NCBI GenBank assembly: GCA_029582165.1
Contig: CM055870.1
Coordinates: 11,279,832-11,343,831 of the forward strand
Source: Portulaca oleracea
Taxonomy: Eukaryota; Streptophyta; Magnoliopsida; Caryophyllales; Portulacaceae
Direction: 5' to 3'
Length of the DNA: 64,000 nucleotides
The notes under the pieces are model-generated. The model had not been told where the DNA came from. It was given only the letters and a program-made list of their open reading frames with translations, and searched no databases. Of the stretch, positions 13,601-24,363 are shown one piece after another. Position numbers and translations under genes: made by a program. Within the stretch, counting starts at the first letter, position 1. Every line of letters starts with the position of its first letter.

Positions 13601-14093
13601 ATTACTTTGTACCAAATAAAATCAATTGGTAATAATTGGGTAAAATAAAATAAACCTTGGATGTAGAAAATCCAAATAAATGAAACATAAATATTACTTG
13701 TACTTTAAATGAAATAAATATAACCCAAATAAATTAAGGTTTGGGTAATAAAATATAAATGTTACGGGGTCGAATAATTAGACCCTTTTCGGTTAAGCAA
13801 ACCGCGTAAACGGTAAAACCCGATACAAATTAACTTAACGTGTAAATAACTTTATAACATAAATCGTATAACCGGAAATACTTTAATTCAATATATGAAC
13901 ATGTAAAGTAAAATTTTTAAGCCGATAACTCGGCACCTTAGCCATCTCCTGCACGAGACACGACACCGATAACAATAAATAAATAAGTTATTCAGTAAAT
14001 GAATAAAGATAAACGCGAAAAATTTATAACGCGATTTGGGTAATTACTGTGACTTATAGATAATTAAACGTGATTTTGGGGTGAGTTGTTACA
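10673..14093 (-). repeat. 5' LTR of the gypsy element
   Basis: About 3421 bp long and homologous to 1541-4978 over its whole length. Its left edge is mutated: where the other LTR reads TGTAACGCCC, this one reads TCAGACGCCC, immediately followed outward by the primer binding site. Its right edge is intact (GTTGTTACA) and abuts the target duplication at 14094. Because the element is on the minus strand, transcription would have started within this repeat and run leftward. Confidence 0.92.
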
Positions 14094-14098
14094 TCTTT

Positions 14099-15112
14099 AT
14101 GTGTCATCTCTACTCGTTGAAGTTGCTCCGCACATATCCATAAGTTATCCTCATCGACAATACATACAAGACCAACAAGCAGAAGTGGTCATTTGTGAGA
14201 TAATTGGTGTGACTTGTACAAATCATAACTTCCTTGTTGCATACTCAATAACGAGAGACGAACTGAATGATTCATATAAATGGGTGTTCTTAAGATTGCA
14301 TGATCTAATGGGTTGTCGGTATGACATTAAACGTATTCATTGCTGATCGAGAGGAAGCCTTGTCATGGGCTATAGGCCACATATTTTCCAGTGTTCCTCA
14401 ATTATTATGCGTCTTGCATATATGGAATGATGTTGAGAACAAAGTGAATGAGTTGATTGGCGAAAAAAAGAATAGACAAGGGGTGTTTTTTAGGAAGACA
14501 TGGTGGCACCACATCGTTTATTCGAGTACAATTATTGAGTTGGACACGAACTGGACATATTTGGTGTCACATTGGGTTGGGAGAAACTGGAAGGTTGTCG
14601 ATTACTTGAGTAGTACTTGGATGAAGTACAAGGAGAATTTGTTCGAGCATACACCGACGAAGTCTCCCACATGGGAAACAATACGACTTCTAGAGTTGAG
14701 AGCCAACATTCGACTTTCGAGTACTATCTCGGTAGCGACAGAGATTCATTTGATTGGTTGTTGAAAAGGGAGCATCATTAGATAGAAAACTAACATACCG
14801 AGATTAGGAAGGCACTTGAGCAGTCTAGAAGTGGACGCCTAATCATGAGGGAAGCCGGACTGATCAAGCATCCCCATGGTTTTATATTCTCACCATGCGA
14901 TGAACATGATAAGTGAGGAGTATAGTAAGATGATGACCATGAAAAGAGATGTGGAGGATTGGTGTGATCACATGACGTGGAAAACACATTGTTTTCCATG
15001 TGCTTATACGTTGAATAACCCCATAGCTTACGGTTATGATTTGTATGCGACAAGTATTCATAGGTTATGGAGGCAACTTGAAGTCATTGATGATACTGAT
15101 TAACTAGATACA
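14099..15112 (+). pseudogene. MULE transposase catalytic core and SWIM finger (frameshifted)
   Basis: Right after the gypsy target duplication the transposase resumes with SLKLLRTYP, then a stop, then VILIDNTYKTNK, the MULE DxTYKTN signature. It shifts frame into EIIGVTCTNHNFLVAYS (14196 on), shifts again into ADREEALSWAIGHIFSSVPQ, and reaches LLCVLHIWNDVENKV around 14402-14450, the conserved C-x2-H block. The open run 14321-14764 covers this last part. Further on, 14876-15103 contains CDHMTWKTHCFPCAYTL, matching the C-x-H...C-x-H SWIM zinc finger of MULE and FAR1 proteins, with the final His changed. At least two frameshifts and several stops make this a pseudogene. Confidence 0.82.
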
Positions 15113-16127
15113 ATTTCTGATCCATTATCCCAGGACATGTTTTATTTTGATTCCCTTGTGAAGAAGGTCAGAGAAAGCGACCCGTTGTCATACGCCGCAT
15201 GGCTCGAGTCATGGACGATGAATTGCATCTCGAAAACACCTACATACTAGATCTAGAGAGTGGCCCACGTTGCAAAGGGAGACCCAGTATAAGGAAGCCA
15301 ACTCAACATATCCCCAATGCATTTGAGTACGGTAGTGGAAAGAGCACTGGCAACCAATCCAGTACACGAGGCACCAAGAAAAATTCGAGCTCTTCTTCAG
15401 TTCGAATGGGCAGCAGGTTCAACACAGATGGTATGTATATTTTATATTTATATTTGTTTTCGACATCTAACATACTGCAAATTTAATTTTCACCAACATT
15501 TTATATTTACGCGCAGAAAACCAACGAATGAGTGCAAGTGCATTTCCTTGGGCCAATGACGTTCCTAATTTCATTCTTTCATACACCGTTGGCTGGACAG
15601 ATGTTGTATTTAATGGCAACTATGGGTTCCAATGTATTGGAGATGCTGGTTTTGGGGGCCAGGATCAGTGGGTAATGGTCAGAAAATCCATGGACAGTGA
15701 AATTCGTGCTAATCCGGCACGGTACGACGCCGCATATGGGTATGACGACGCCATGGAAAGAGCGAAGTTCGGGATTGGGGATCATTTGCGTGGATCAAGC
15801 AGCCGAACCCATTGGTTGGAAACACCTTCAGATATGTTTCTCGTGGCTACCTTATTGAACTACGTGTTTGTTAGCCTCGTAATTGTTCTTGGTCGCACTC
15901 AACACACAATTAAGTCATGCATGACTGTGTTGTCACTTACTGTAGCAAATGGTGTCGTTGCTCCCGAACGCGTGGTTGCCCTTGCACATATCCACAAAGA
16001 ACAATACGTTCTTGTTCTGTTATAGGACGAATGCCCTCTGCCACCGATCGATATTAGATGGAGACGTGCTAGGGACAACTCTGTTATAGGGTTTGATGTT
16101 CGATTAGGTCCTCGTTTTGATTTATAG
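15113..16127 (+). pseudogene. MULE transposase C-terminal tail with inactive OTU-like domain
   Basis: A linker (15199-15430) with a GRPSIRKPT motif, typical of the tail of MULE/FAR1 transposases, ends at a GT donor. The intron is 15431-15516 (acceptor GCGCAG), and the exons join in phase to read NTDENQRMSASAF. The following 169 codons (15517-16022) form an OTU-like cysteine-protease fold: an I/V-L rich start, DVVFNGNYGFQCIGD at the position of the usual DGNCGFR catalytic loop, WVMVR, then HWLETPSDM, and finally KEQYVLVLL near the expected catalytic His. The nucleophile Cys is Tyr, the loop Asp is Asn, and the His is absent. One TAG at 16023 interrupts the frame, after which it reads CPLPPIDIRW, the usual family ending, to a stop at 16127. 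OTU fusions are known in plant MULEs; the loss of the catalytic residues is what is seen here. Confidence 0.75.
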
Positions 16128-16864
16128 GATAGGCTTAGACAAATTTGTAGAGGTAACATATGATTCATTCTGATTATGTTTGACAACCACAACTATATAA
16201 TAACAACAACAATAATTATTATTAATAATATTATTATATTAACATTAATATTAGTCGAATTATTATTATTAATTAAATTATAATAATTATTGTTTTCCAA
16301 TTTTAATAAAATAATAATAATAATTAATAATAATAATAATAATAACATTGTTATCATTTTCAAAACCCTAAAAATAAAAACTATTTTTTTTTTGGAGCGA
16401 ATCCCATACGTCATAATGCCGCCATGCGGTGCCTTGGCCGGGACGCCATTTGAGGGAGTTCGACACTTTTCAATGGACTTGTCGACCATTTTTCGACAAT
16501 CTCACCCCACCTAATCCCTTTCCCATTCACAAATTTAAGAATCTAAAACTAACTTTTAAAATGAAAAAATTTCAAAAGCGTCAAAAAATAACAAAAAAGC
16601 TAACCTTTCCGACGCTTTTTTCCCGACGTGGGTGTACGATCGGCCGATTCTAGTTGTCGGGGGTGACGATGGTTTGCTCCGGCAAGCCTCCTTCAGTCAC
16701 CGGCGGAGGCGGTGGAGGTGGGTGGCAGGTGGGTTAGAGAGAGATGAGAGAGGTTGTAGAGAGAGAGAGTAAGAGTTAGAGTGAGGGAGAGAAACTACAA
16801 GAGACGATAAGCGGAAATTCTTTTGACTGAAAGGGGGTGACGCTAGTAAAAGTGGGGCGACGTA

Positions 16865-17364
16865 GAAAATTTGAGTAAATTTATATTACCTTTGGGCTTT
16901 AAGTTTTAATAATAAACTTTTTAAATGACCTTAACCGGTCTGGGTTGATCGAGTCCAAATCCTAATCAGGTTGGTCTGGGTTGGATTGGTTGTTTCTGGT
17001 GTGACCTTTGGTCGAACTTTTTTTTAGATATTTGGTCTAATCCGGTTTGGTCCAGATTCGAACCAATCTATACAGTATACGGCGTCGTACTACTCCAAAA
17101 ATATAATATAGGGAAGTTTGGACAGACACGTAAAGCATCCTGGAAAAAGCATCAGATATTTTCACCCCACCGAAATATTCCCCTAAAATCCCAAATTTCA
17201 AACCCTAATTTCTCTCTCCCGATATTCTGTCACTTTCTCTCTTCTCTCTCTCTCCTTCGTCTTCGTCTCTCAGTACGAGCGAAGGAAGCAACAAAAAGGG
17301 GCATCCTTCACTCACATCTACCCTCCTCACAGCCAGAGTTAGAGAGAGAGAGAGAGGGAAAGAG
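16865..17364 (+). promoter_or_regulatory. Upstream region and 5' UTR of the two-RRM gene
   Basis: Between the right MULE TIR and the start codon. A TATA-like stretch (AATATAATATAGGG) lies at about 17099-17112. Downstream the sequence becomes CT-rich (about 17212-17262, with repeated TCTCTC) and ends with a GA-rich run (17341-17360) just before the ATG at 17365. CT/GA-rich leaders are common in plant genes. The MULE right end lies only 0.5 kb upstream, so transposon sequence may supply part of the promoter. Confidence 0.5.
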
Positions 17365-19346
17365 ATGGATTCAGACGAAGGAAAACTGTTCGTAGGAGGT
17401 ATAGCATGGGACACATCTGAAGAGAAGCTTAAAGATTACTTCAGCAAGTATGGCGATGTTGCCCAGGCTGTTGTTATGCGTGATAAGACCACTCAACGTC
17501 CCAGAGGGTTTGGCTTCGTCATTTTCTCAGACCCTTCTGCTCTCGATGCTGTTATCCAGGACAAACACACCATTGATGGTCGACAGGTAAGCCCTTTTTG
17601 TTTTCATGTTTCTGGGTTTGCCTTTTCTTGTGAGAATAGCAAATCTTTTATGCTTTATTGTTTATTTGGTTGGGTTTTGATTTGGACAAACGTACCATTG
17701 AAAGTCTAGGGTCGGTTCATCTCCGGGGGTTCTGTGTCGGTCTCTGAAAAATCATGTGAAATTCTAGATTTTAATGTTGCATCCACGAAATAGAAGTTCG
17801 AAATAACGTTTCTTTGATATAGGGTGCAGTCCAGCCAAGAAAAAAACATTAGGACTAAGAGTTTATGCAACTTAGGTTGGAAATTAAGCAAGAAGTTATG
17901 CTCTAATGACATATGTTGGACGTCTAAACCTATGGGACATAAATACTAACCAATTTGCATATGTTGATAGGGACCCATAACAAAAAAAGTCAAGTCTCTG
18001 CATGATGGTTAAGAGAACACTTTTTTAATGGAACTTCTGGCTTCCAATTTTCCATGCATACTTACTTCGTGTGGGTCGGGGGAGTGTTTGTGTTTTGAAG
18101 ATTTGGTTGATATGTTTGTCACCTAGGTTATCTGGTGCCATCTTATCAATAAAAAGAAGCTATCAAAAGTTTTCTGGGGTTGATGTTTTCTTGTAACTCT
18201 TGATGTGTGCCGTGCATCTTTTTGTTGCCTTTTACTTCTCTTTGTTTTATCTCAGTGATACGTAAGACCATTAGTATCTTTTACTGCTATCATTAGGTGG
18301 AAGCTAAGAGAGCTCTTTCCAGAGAAGAGCAAAACTCATTTAGACAAGAACAATCTAATGCTGGTGGTGGATCTGGAGGTGGAAATTATCGAACCAAAAA
18401 AATTTTTGTTGGAGGATTGCCTCCCACTATTACAGAAGAAGGTTTTCGTCAATACTTCGAGAATTATGGGAGTGTGGTAGATGCAGTTATTATGTATGAC
18501 CAAACAACCCAACGGCCCCGTGGTTTTGGGTTCATTACTTTCGACTCCGAGGATGCAGTAGATAAGGTCTTGCACAAGAACTTTCATGATTTGAACGGGA
18601 AAGATGTTGAAGTCAAACGAGCACTACCTAAAGAAGCAAACCCAGGTGGTGGAAACCGTGGCGGAGGCTATCAGAACTACGGCTCTTCGAGAAATAACTC
18701 AGGTTCATACGATAACCGAATGGATGGGAATAGATTCATGCAGCCCCAGAGTGGTGGGGCTTTTTCATCATATCCAGGATATAATGCAGCATACGGTGCT
18801 TATGGAGGTCCAACTGCAGGCTATGGCGGTTATGGAGGTTATGGGATGGGCGGCTATGGTGCTGCTGCTGGTGGTTTTGCTGGCCCAACTGGTGGCTATG
18901 GAGGTTCAAATGCTGCTGCTGCTGCCGGTTATGGCAGCGGTCCCAATGCTATGAAAGCCGGATGGGGCAACCAAGCTGCTGGTTATGGGTCAGGCTATGG
19001 TGGAGCTGCAGGCTATGGGCCCTCTGGTGGTTGGGGTTCTGCAGCTGGTGGTGGTGGGTTCGGTCAAACGGGCCAGGCACCTGGCGGCGCCCATGGGTAC
19101 GGAAATCAAGGATATGGCGGTTATGGTTCTGCCGGGTATGGTGCTGTTGGTGGTCGCACAGGGGGTGGGTCCACTGGCAACGCTGAAGCCGGGGATCAAA
19201 CAACTGGTGGGGGTGGCTACATGGGAAGCGGTTATGGTGACAATAACAGGAATGCAGGAGGTTATGGAAATTCTGGGTGGAGGTCCGAAGCTTCACAAGG
19301 TGGTGGTGGATATGGTGACGCGCAATCCTGGCAAGGTCAACAATAG
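17365..19346 (+). CDS. Two-RRM glycine-rich RNA-binding protein (hnRNP1/RNP1-like)
   Basis: Two coding exons, 17365-17586 and 18297-19346, join across a GT-AG intron (CAG/gtaagc ... attag/GTG) to give 423 residues. RRM1 has RNP2 LFVGGI at residues 8-13 and RNP1 RGFGFVIF at 47-54. RRM2 has IFVGGL at 110-115 and RGFGFITF at 149-156. The intron falls near the end of RRM1, just before VEAKRALSREEQ, a linker characteristic of plant hnRNP A/B-type proteins (Arabidopsis RNP1 and relatives, from knowledge of the family). From about residue 190 the tail is Gly-, Tyr- and Ala-rich (many GYGGYG and GYGSG motifs), a low-complexity domain that in this family drives self-association. Expected roles are pre-mRNA processing, mRNA export or stability in the nucleus and possibly stress granules. 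The gene appears intact, with no frameshift. Confidence 0.93.
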
Positions 19347-21436
19347 TGTCATCCTGGTGCTTTTCGTAGTCAGAATCAGCCCAAGTGTTTTTGCAGAGGA
19401 TGAGATTGGAAACCTTAAGGCGGATACTGCATATCTTTCTTCTTAATGCTCAGTATTTTCACTCTTTTCTCTTTTTTTCCTTTTAAGTCGGTTTGTTTGA
19501 TTTCAAAGTAGAAGTATGCAGTAGCTCTTCAGCTAGTTTTACAGTGGTTGCTTGCTTCTAGCTGGCGATACTTAAATCATTAACTGCTTTGTGTTATTGA
19601 TATCTGACCAGAGATAATCTTGAGGTTTATTGTCGCTGTGAGTTGTGGTTGCTTGTTTTTGCTTGTCTTATGCTTGTGTTGGTGTGGCATGGCAATTGTT
19701 TTTGTGCTTAGGTTTGACTGATTTAACTACTTGTATTCTGACTTTATTGGATTAACCTTTCATCTATCCTTCTTCCTGCGGTAGAGACAAAAGGGTACAT
19801 ATGATCTCTTATGGGATGTAGCCTGTAGGATTGGTAGCCTGGAAGGTCTGCTCACGAGGACAAAATTTGTAGCCATATGGGGTAGCTGAGTAGTAGTAGT
19901 GGTTAATAACCCTTTTCTTGTGAAGCCATAATCATTCTTCCTCCTACATTGCCTGCTATTGTACAGGAGGGGGAAGATAACTTTGTGCGATTGGAATGGT
20001 GGAGAACAGCTCATATATAAATGGTGGAGATCATGCATTCTTGATTTGAGGATGGAGCAGATTTTGGAGGTGCTGGAGATTCTGCTTTCCAATGATGGTA
20101 TGTCTACCTTGCAATTTGGTAGATTAGTGTAGGCACAGTGTAGAGGGTATTGATTTGGTTAGCTTATTCTCAATTAAGAAGGGTAGACAATTTGTTAGAG
20201 GTATAACATGTTGGATCTTTTACTGAATTGTGACTCGTGAGAGATGAGGAGAAATCTCACTGGTCAGCCTTTAGACTAGTAGAGGTTGTAGAGCATAGAT
20301 ATATAGCATAGCATTGTGATGAAAAGTGAAATTATCTAACGGGTTTTCCTGGGTTGTCGTTGATATTGTGCAAGCACTATCCACAGATATGTTTTAGTCG
20401 GGCAAAGAGCATGCCAATGGATCTTCGACCCTGGTGGAGTTTTATTTATTGTGAGGATGCTGTGCACTGCAGGATGATGTATTGTTGACAGGCACTTTGG
20501 AGGGATGTGCATGAGCTTGAATTAACCGAAAAAATTACTTTCAGCGCCGGTGTCTTGTTCTTGACACTTTTGTTCTTGCTGTCATAATGGTTTATCTTAT
20601 GACGCCCATGACTGCAGAACTTTTTTATCATTTTGTTTGGTCAATTTAAACAGAACGGTTTTGGAATGACGGAGGCATATGCATTTTTTGATGGTTGGTT
20701 ATGTGAGGCGTACAGAATGTTGTTTACAGGATGATGTTTATTTCTCAACCCGTGTGGGCATGGGAGGCCACTACTCCTGTTTTGCTTGCCAATGTTGTAG
20801 ACAACTTTTTCTTGCTTTCCTTTCTGTTTGTTGCGTGATTGAATGCCCCGTAGCCTTCCTTTGGTAACACTGCTTCCTGTTTTCTTTCAAAGATTTAGCA
20901 GTGTTTTTTGACTGCAGCTCCATTGTTGCTCTTAATCCAAGTAGATTTCCTTATTGAATCGACTCATTAGTGAACTGATGAATACTATCCAAAGTTACAA
21001 TGCTATCTGCACAATTAGTCTGGCTTCTAGTTCTCCTTCTGAACTTGCCTATAAACACTCGGTTGAGAAATCTTTCCCTGCAGAGAAGCATGACTTATCT
21101 AAAAACTAGGTGAAAGAGATTGCTTGCTGCTGTTGGGGCTTGGGGGCATCTAAAATTAGCAGCATCAAAAGCAGTATCTGCTTGCCCAATTTCAACCTTA
21201 TTGTTCAGCAGATGAGAAACTTTCCGAATTTCTTTTGAATGGTTGTTTAACAGAGAGTCTTGGTACTGGATCTCGAGTTGCTGAAATCCCCACATTTGAG
21301 GAACTGTTTAGGTTCTACCATCCTATCTAGGATACAGAATATGAGGTTCTACTCAGTTCAATTGCCCTGATCAATTATCACCATTCACTCTACATTCATT
21401 GCCATTTGGCACCCAAATATAGGTTTCACATTATTT
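19347..21436 (+). other. Downstream region of the RRM gene (3' UTR and intergenic)
   Basis: T-rich sequence follows the TAG at 19344. The first several hundred bases, rich in TTTGTTTG/TGTTG stretches, look like a plant 3' UTR and may contain an unspliced or UTR intron. I see no convincing coding exon; the short open stretches here lack codon bias or a recognisable domain. The poly(A) site could not be placed. Confidence 0.4.
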
Positions 21437-21990
21437 AGAGTGTGTTTGGCTACCACCTTTTTGAGCTAGTTTTTAGCTTTATGGACATTTTAATCTTTTT
21501 AATCAAGGTCAAAAGATTATTTGAGGTGTTTGGTAAATAATTTTTCATATTAGTCTTTTGGATTCAATAAGATGGTTTTCACAAACAACTATTTTACTAA
21601 ATAGGTTTTCTGCAACCAATTAATTCAAACAACTAAAATCATACAAGAAGGATATGCACCTACGCCAATGACATAGGATCATATATTGGAGTGTATTTGG
21701 TGGAATCTTTTGAAAATTTTTTATAGGGGAGAAATATGTTGGGTTGTTTTACTGTAAAAGTATATGAGAAAGATTTTACATTATCTGATTGAAGTTGTAA
21801 ATTTCACGAGGAAATTGATTAAATGTCTTGGTCCATACTACCTTTGAAGTTGTAACAAGATGAGAATAAAAAAGTATAATTAAGGGGTATTTCAGAAATT
21901 TCAAACCAATTTTACCATTTTCCTTACCCTCTCCCAACTTAGCCATAAAATATTTTAATATTTTTTTCCAACCAAACATGGGCAATCTTT
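21437..21990. mobile_element. Tourist-like MITE remnants (GAGTGTGTTTGG family)
   Basis: The segment from 21437 opens with GAGTGTGTTTGGCTACCA and is homologous, over about 150 bp, to the reverse complement of 39253-39000. Another GGAGTGTATTTGGTGGAA start lies at about 21688, with a rough reverse counterpart (CCAACCAAACATGG) near 21968. Such G-x-GTGTTTGG ends are typical of PIF/Harbinger (Tourist) MITEs. The internal boundary between the two elements is unclear. Confidence 0.5.
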
Positions 21991-23769
21991 TCAAAGTTTT
22001 TCCACTTCCACTTTTCCACCCATGTGATGAAACTTGAAAGACTTCGATCTAAGTCCTTGTAAACTCACAATATTCAATACTTTACTATTTAAACCAAGAT
22101 AACCATGCTAAAATAAAGTTCCCAAGATACTGTATTTTGGAGATATGTGCAATTATGTAGTGTACTAATTTTTAGATTCTAATATGCTGTACAATCACTC
22201 TATAAGAGAGCGTGGTTCCCATATCCATTGGTAACAATGACTCACCGAAGATCTTACAAATTAACTGGAGGAAGATGACATGACAAGTTTCTTAAAATTT
22301 TGACTGAATCTATGTCAAGTCATCCTAATACGCATGTGTTTGGCTCAAGTATGACTTAAAAAAGCGAGGACTATACATTTAAACTCATCTACTTTTTATC
22401 CCTTTCTTAATTACTATCAACCTATCAACTTGCAAAGGTTAAAAAAAAGTACTCCCTTTACTTGCCCCTCCCTCCATCAATCTCTCTAGCCGTCTCTCTC
22501 CTCCAACACAAAGTGTTGGAAAAAAGGGAGTATGACATATTTCCATGATTATCTCACTTTGGATAACACTAAGAGTCGTGGACGAATTCATTTTCCTTAA
22601 AAACTATTTACTATATCGTAAACGTTCTCAATAAAACTTAGCATTTAACACACTCAAGAAACTTGTTTCTTACTTGACACACTTAAGTATAACTACAGTC
22701 TTGACAAGAATGATAAGATGTGATCAGAACATAGTATGCTCAAATAGCTAGAGAATGACTCTTGTTTATAGAAGACATCTCACACTCCTTAACCCTTGGT
22801 CAAAGGACTTAATGAAGGTCCTTAATGAGTATCTTGACCTTGACTAAGTCAATTGACCACATGGGATAATTATAATATAGCTCTTAGGGTTTTAATTATG
22901 GTGTTAATACAAGATTACACTTTAATGATGAGGATTATATAGCCGTTGGAGCATTAAAAGGGATCAGGGCCTTGCAAGTCACCACGGTCGGTGGTGCCTA
23001 CACCATGACCCGTGGTGAGCCCATAAATCTTTGTCTTGCTTTCTGGTTGCCAACATCACCCGTGCTGGCTTTAACTTGCTCCGTGTTGATTGTAGAACTC
23101 ATGTTTAACCTATATATGATTTTTATACTTACACCACATGACTTCTCATAATCCACTTATACTCTTGAAATAATACAAACACATGGAAGCTAATTTAACC
23201 CTAAACCCATGTCTGTTTGATAGTCATTGTTGAAGTATGCAAACTCTCATGGTGAATTTAGGTAGTTCGGGCGAAGTTTAAACCCTAATTTTCCACCGTT
23301 GGTGTCGCCATTGTTTAAGGACACAAACACTAAAATGGAATACAACCCTAATTTTCTCGGACAAGGTAAATGATTTAAAACCCTATCTGTCCTTTTGATT
23401 TTACAGTTATTCTTTGTTGTATGGGGTTTGTAGTATTGAAAAGAGATTGAATTTTGTTAATTTATGTTATTTTGAGTTTAGGGGTTCTTCAATTGTACTA
23501 ATTCTTGTTATTTCAAAGTCACAAAAATAAATGATAGGTATGAAATAAGTAATAATCTTCACTATGAGGGTAGATGTGTTGAAAGAGATTGTCAAAATTG
23601 TGGGGTTTCAACTTGTGAGTGAGGTTTATCATTTAATCCCTAGTTTTAATTGGAGTTTGGTTTGAATGTTTGATGAGAGTATACATTAATGCAAATCATG
23701 TGACATGATTAAGAAGTATATGGGGAAGGAGAAGGTTGAAGTGTACATTTTCATCGAGCCTTTTCATTG
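21991..23769. other. Intergenic, no gene recognised
   Basis: AT-rich sequence with the small Stowaway-like element at 22450-22532 and otherwise no ORF, RNA gene or repeat that I can support. The stretch at 22980-23100 has slightly higher GC and repeated ACCACGGTCGG/ACCCGTG words, which may be remnants of an unrecognised LTR element. Confidence 0.3.
22450..22532. mobile_element. Very short Stowaway-like MITE
   Basis: About 83 bp bounded by TACTCCCTTT and AAAAGGGAGTA, an inverted repeat of about 10 bp starting and ending at TA. TACTCCCTC-type ends with TA target sites are typical of Tc1/mariner Stowaway elements. The core is CT-rich, with no coding potential. Confidence 0.5.
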
Positions 23770-23772
23770 AAA

Positions 23773-23982
23773 GAGTGTTTGGTAGGAACCCTAAGGAAAT
23801 TTTTGTAGGGGAAATTTCCCTTAACCCCCCTAAGGGAAATTTTCCCTAGAAAAATGGATAAAATGATGGACCAATCGTCAAAACTTTCCCGAAGTCAACC
23901 CGTATCCAAACATGGGAAAATAAGTCAACCCGAAAAAATTGATCATTTCCCCAGGATTATTGACAAACCAAACGCACCCTAA
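23773..23982. mobile_element. Tourist-like MITE, copy A
   Basis: Ends are AGAGTGTTTGGTAGGAACCC on the left and CAAACGCACCC on the right, giving a short TIR of GNGTGNGTTTGGT. The whole sequence is the reverse complement of the element at 40115-40372, with matching internal blocks (GGGAAATTTCCC, CATGTTTGGAT). The right flank is TAA and the left flank GAA, an imperfect 3-bp target site. Confidence 0.6.
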
Positions 23983-24049
23983 CATCCATCAATATCTCCA
24001 ATGAAAACCTTAACTCACATGTTGAAACAATGTTTAAAACAACGTTGAT

Positions 24050-24363
24050 TTGTCCCACTTAATTTCTCAGTTGCATGACTTTATTAAGATTGGTTTTGGT
24101 TCATTGACCAGGTGTATACTAACACAAGATTACAACTTAAAGTTGAAAATATTTGACTCCTTGAGAAAAAAAAATATGAAATTATTTGCAAGGAGCCATA
24201 TATGTTCAAAGTTTATGCATCATGGGACAAACACGAGGCAAATTATCACGTAGATATAACCAATAATGAGAACCAATGTACCAGGGATGTATGTAGAATT
24301 AGACTTTTGAAGCCTTCATGGGTCGCGTCAAAGTATGTACTGACATCTAAAGGAAAACCCAAC
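24050..24363 (+). pseudogene. Second MULE transposase fragment, 5' piece
   Basis: Open reading at 24202-24350 gives FKVYASWDKHE, then NYHVDITNNE, then LLKPSWVASKYV. This matches the MuDR-type N-terminal domain of MULE transposases (W-x-V-x-AS ... ATASWVAKKF in relatives, from family knowledge). Upstream, KLKIFDSLRKKNMK is in another frame. The sequence is cut at 24363 by the solo LTR and resumes at 27677. Confidence 0.65.

Larger units (their letters stand above)
1541..14093 (-). mobile_element. Ty3/gypsy LTR retrotransposon, chromovirus-like, complete structure with decayed coding region
   Basis: Two direct repeats of about 3.4 kb (1541-4978 and 10673-14093) bound a 5.7-kb interior. A perfect 5-bp target duplication, TCTTT, flanks the whole at 1536-1540 and 14094-14098. 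Orientation is minus. The tRNA-iMet primer site TGGTATCAGAGC lies at 10669-10658 next to the right-hand LTR (the 5' LTR), and a polypurine tract AAGGGGGGGAGGA lies at 4991-4979 next to the left-hand LTR (the 3' LTR). Read on the minus strand, the interior keeps recognisable reverse transcriptase, RNase H, integrase and chromodomain-like motifs in that order, typical of gypsy chromoviruses, probably of the Tekay/Del type. None of these is open. The element inserted inside the MULE transposase gene. Confidence 0.93.
229..16864 (+). mobile_element. Mutator-like element (MULE) with OTU-like domain, interrupted by a gypsy element
   Basis: The outer boundaries are imperfect terminal inverted repeats of about 35 bp. 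The left arm (about 229-262) reads GTCGCCCC, then CTTTCACT, then GGTCGCCC. The right arm (about 16829-16863), read in reverse complement, gives the same three blocks with a few substitutions. Between them lie the pieces of a MULE transposase gene on the plus strand: a zinc-finger N-terminus (903-1286), the catalytic core (14099-15112) and a tail with an OTU-like domain (15113-16127). Both subterminal zones are strongly AT-rich with ATT/AAT runs (about 640-860 and 16190-16380). I could not see a clean 9-bp target duplication outside the TIRs, so the outermost bases are approximate and the element is old. The coding part is broken by frameshifts, in-frame stops and the 12.55-kb insertion at 1541-14093, so the copy cannot move itself. 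Confidence 0.8.

Noticed and set aside
18604..19446. Long ORFs overlapping the RRM gene in other frames and on the minus strand
   Set aside because: Shadows of the repetitive Gly-rich coding sequence; the RRM frame has the conserved domains.
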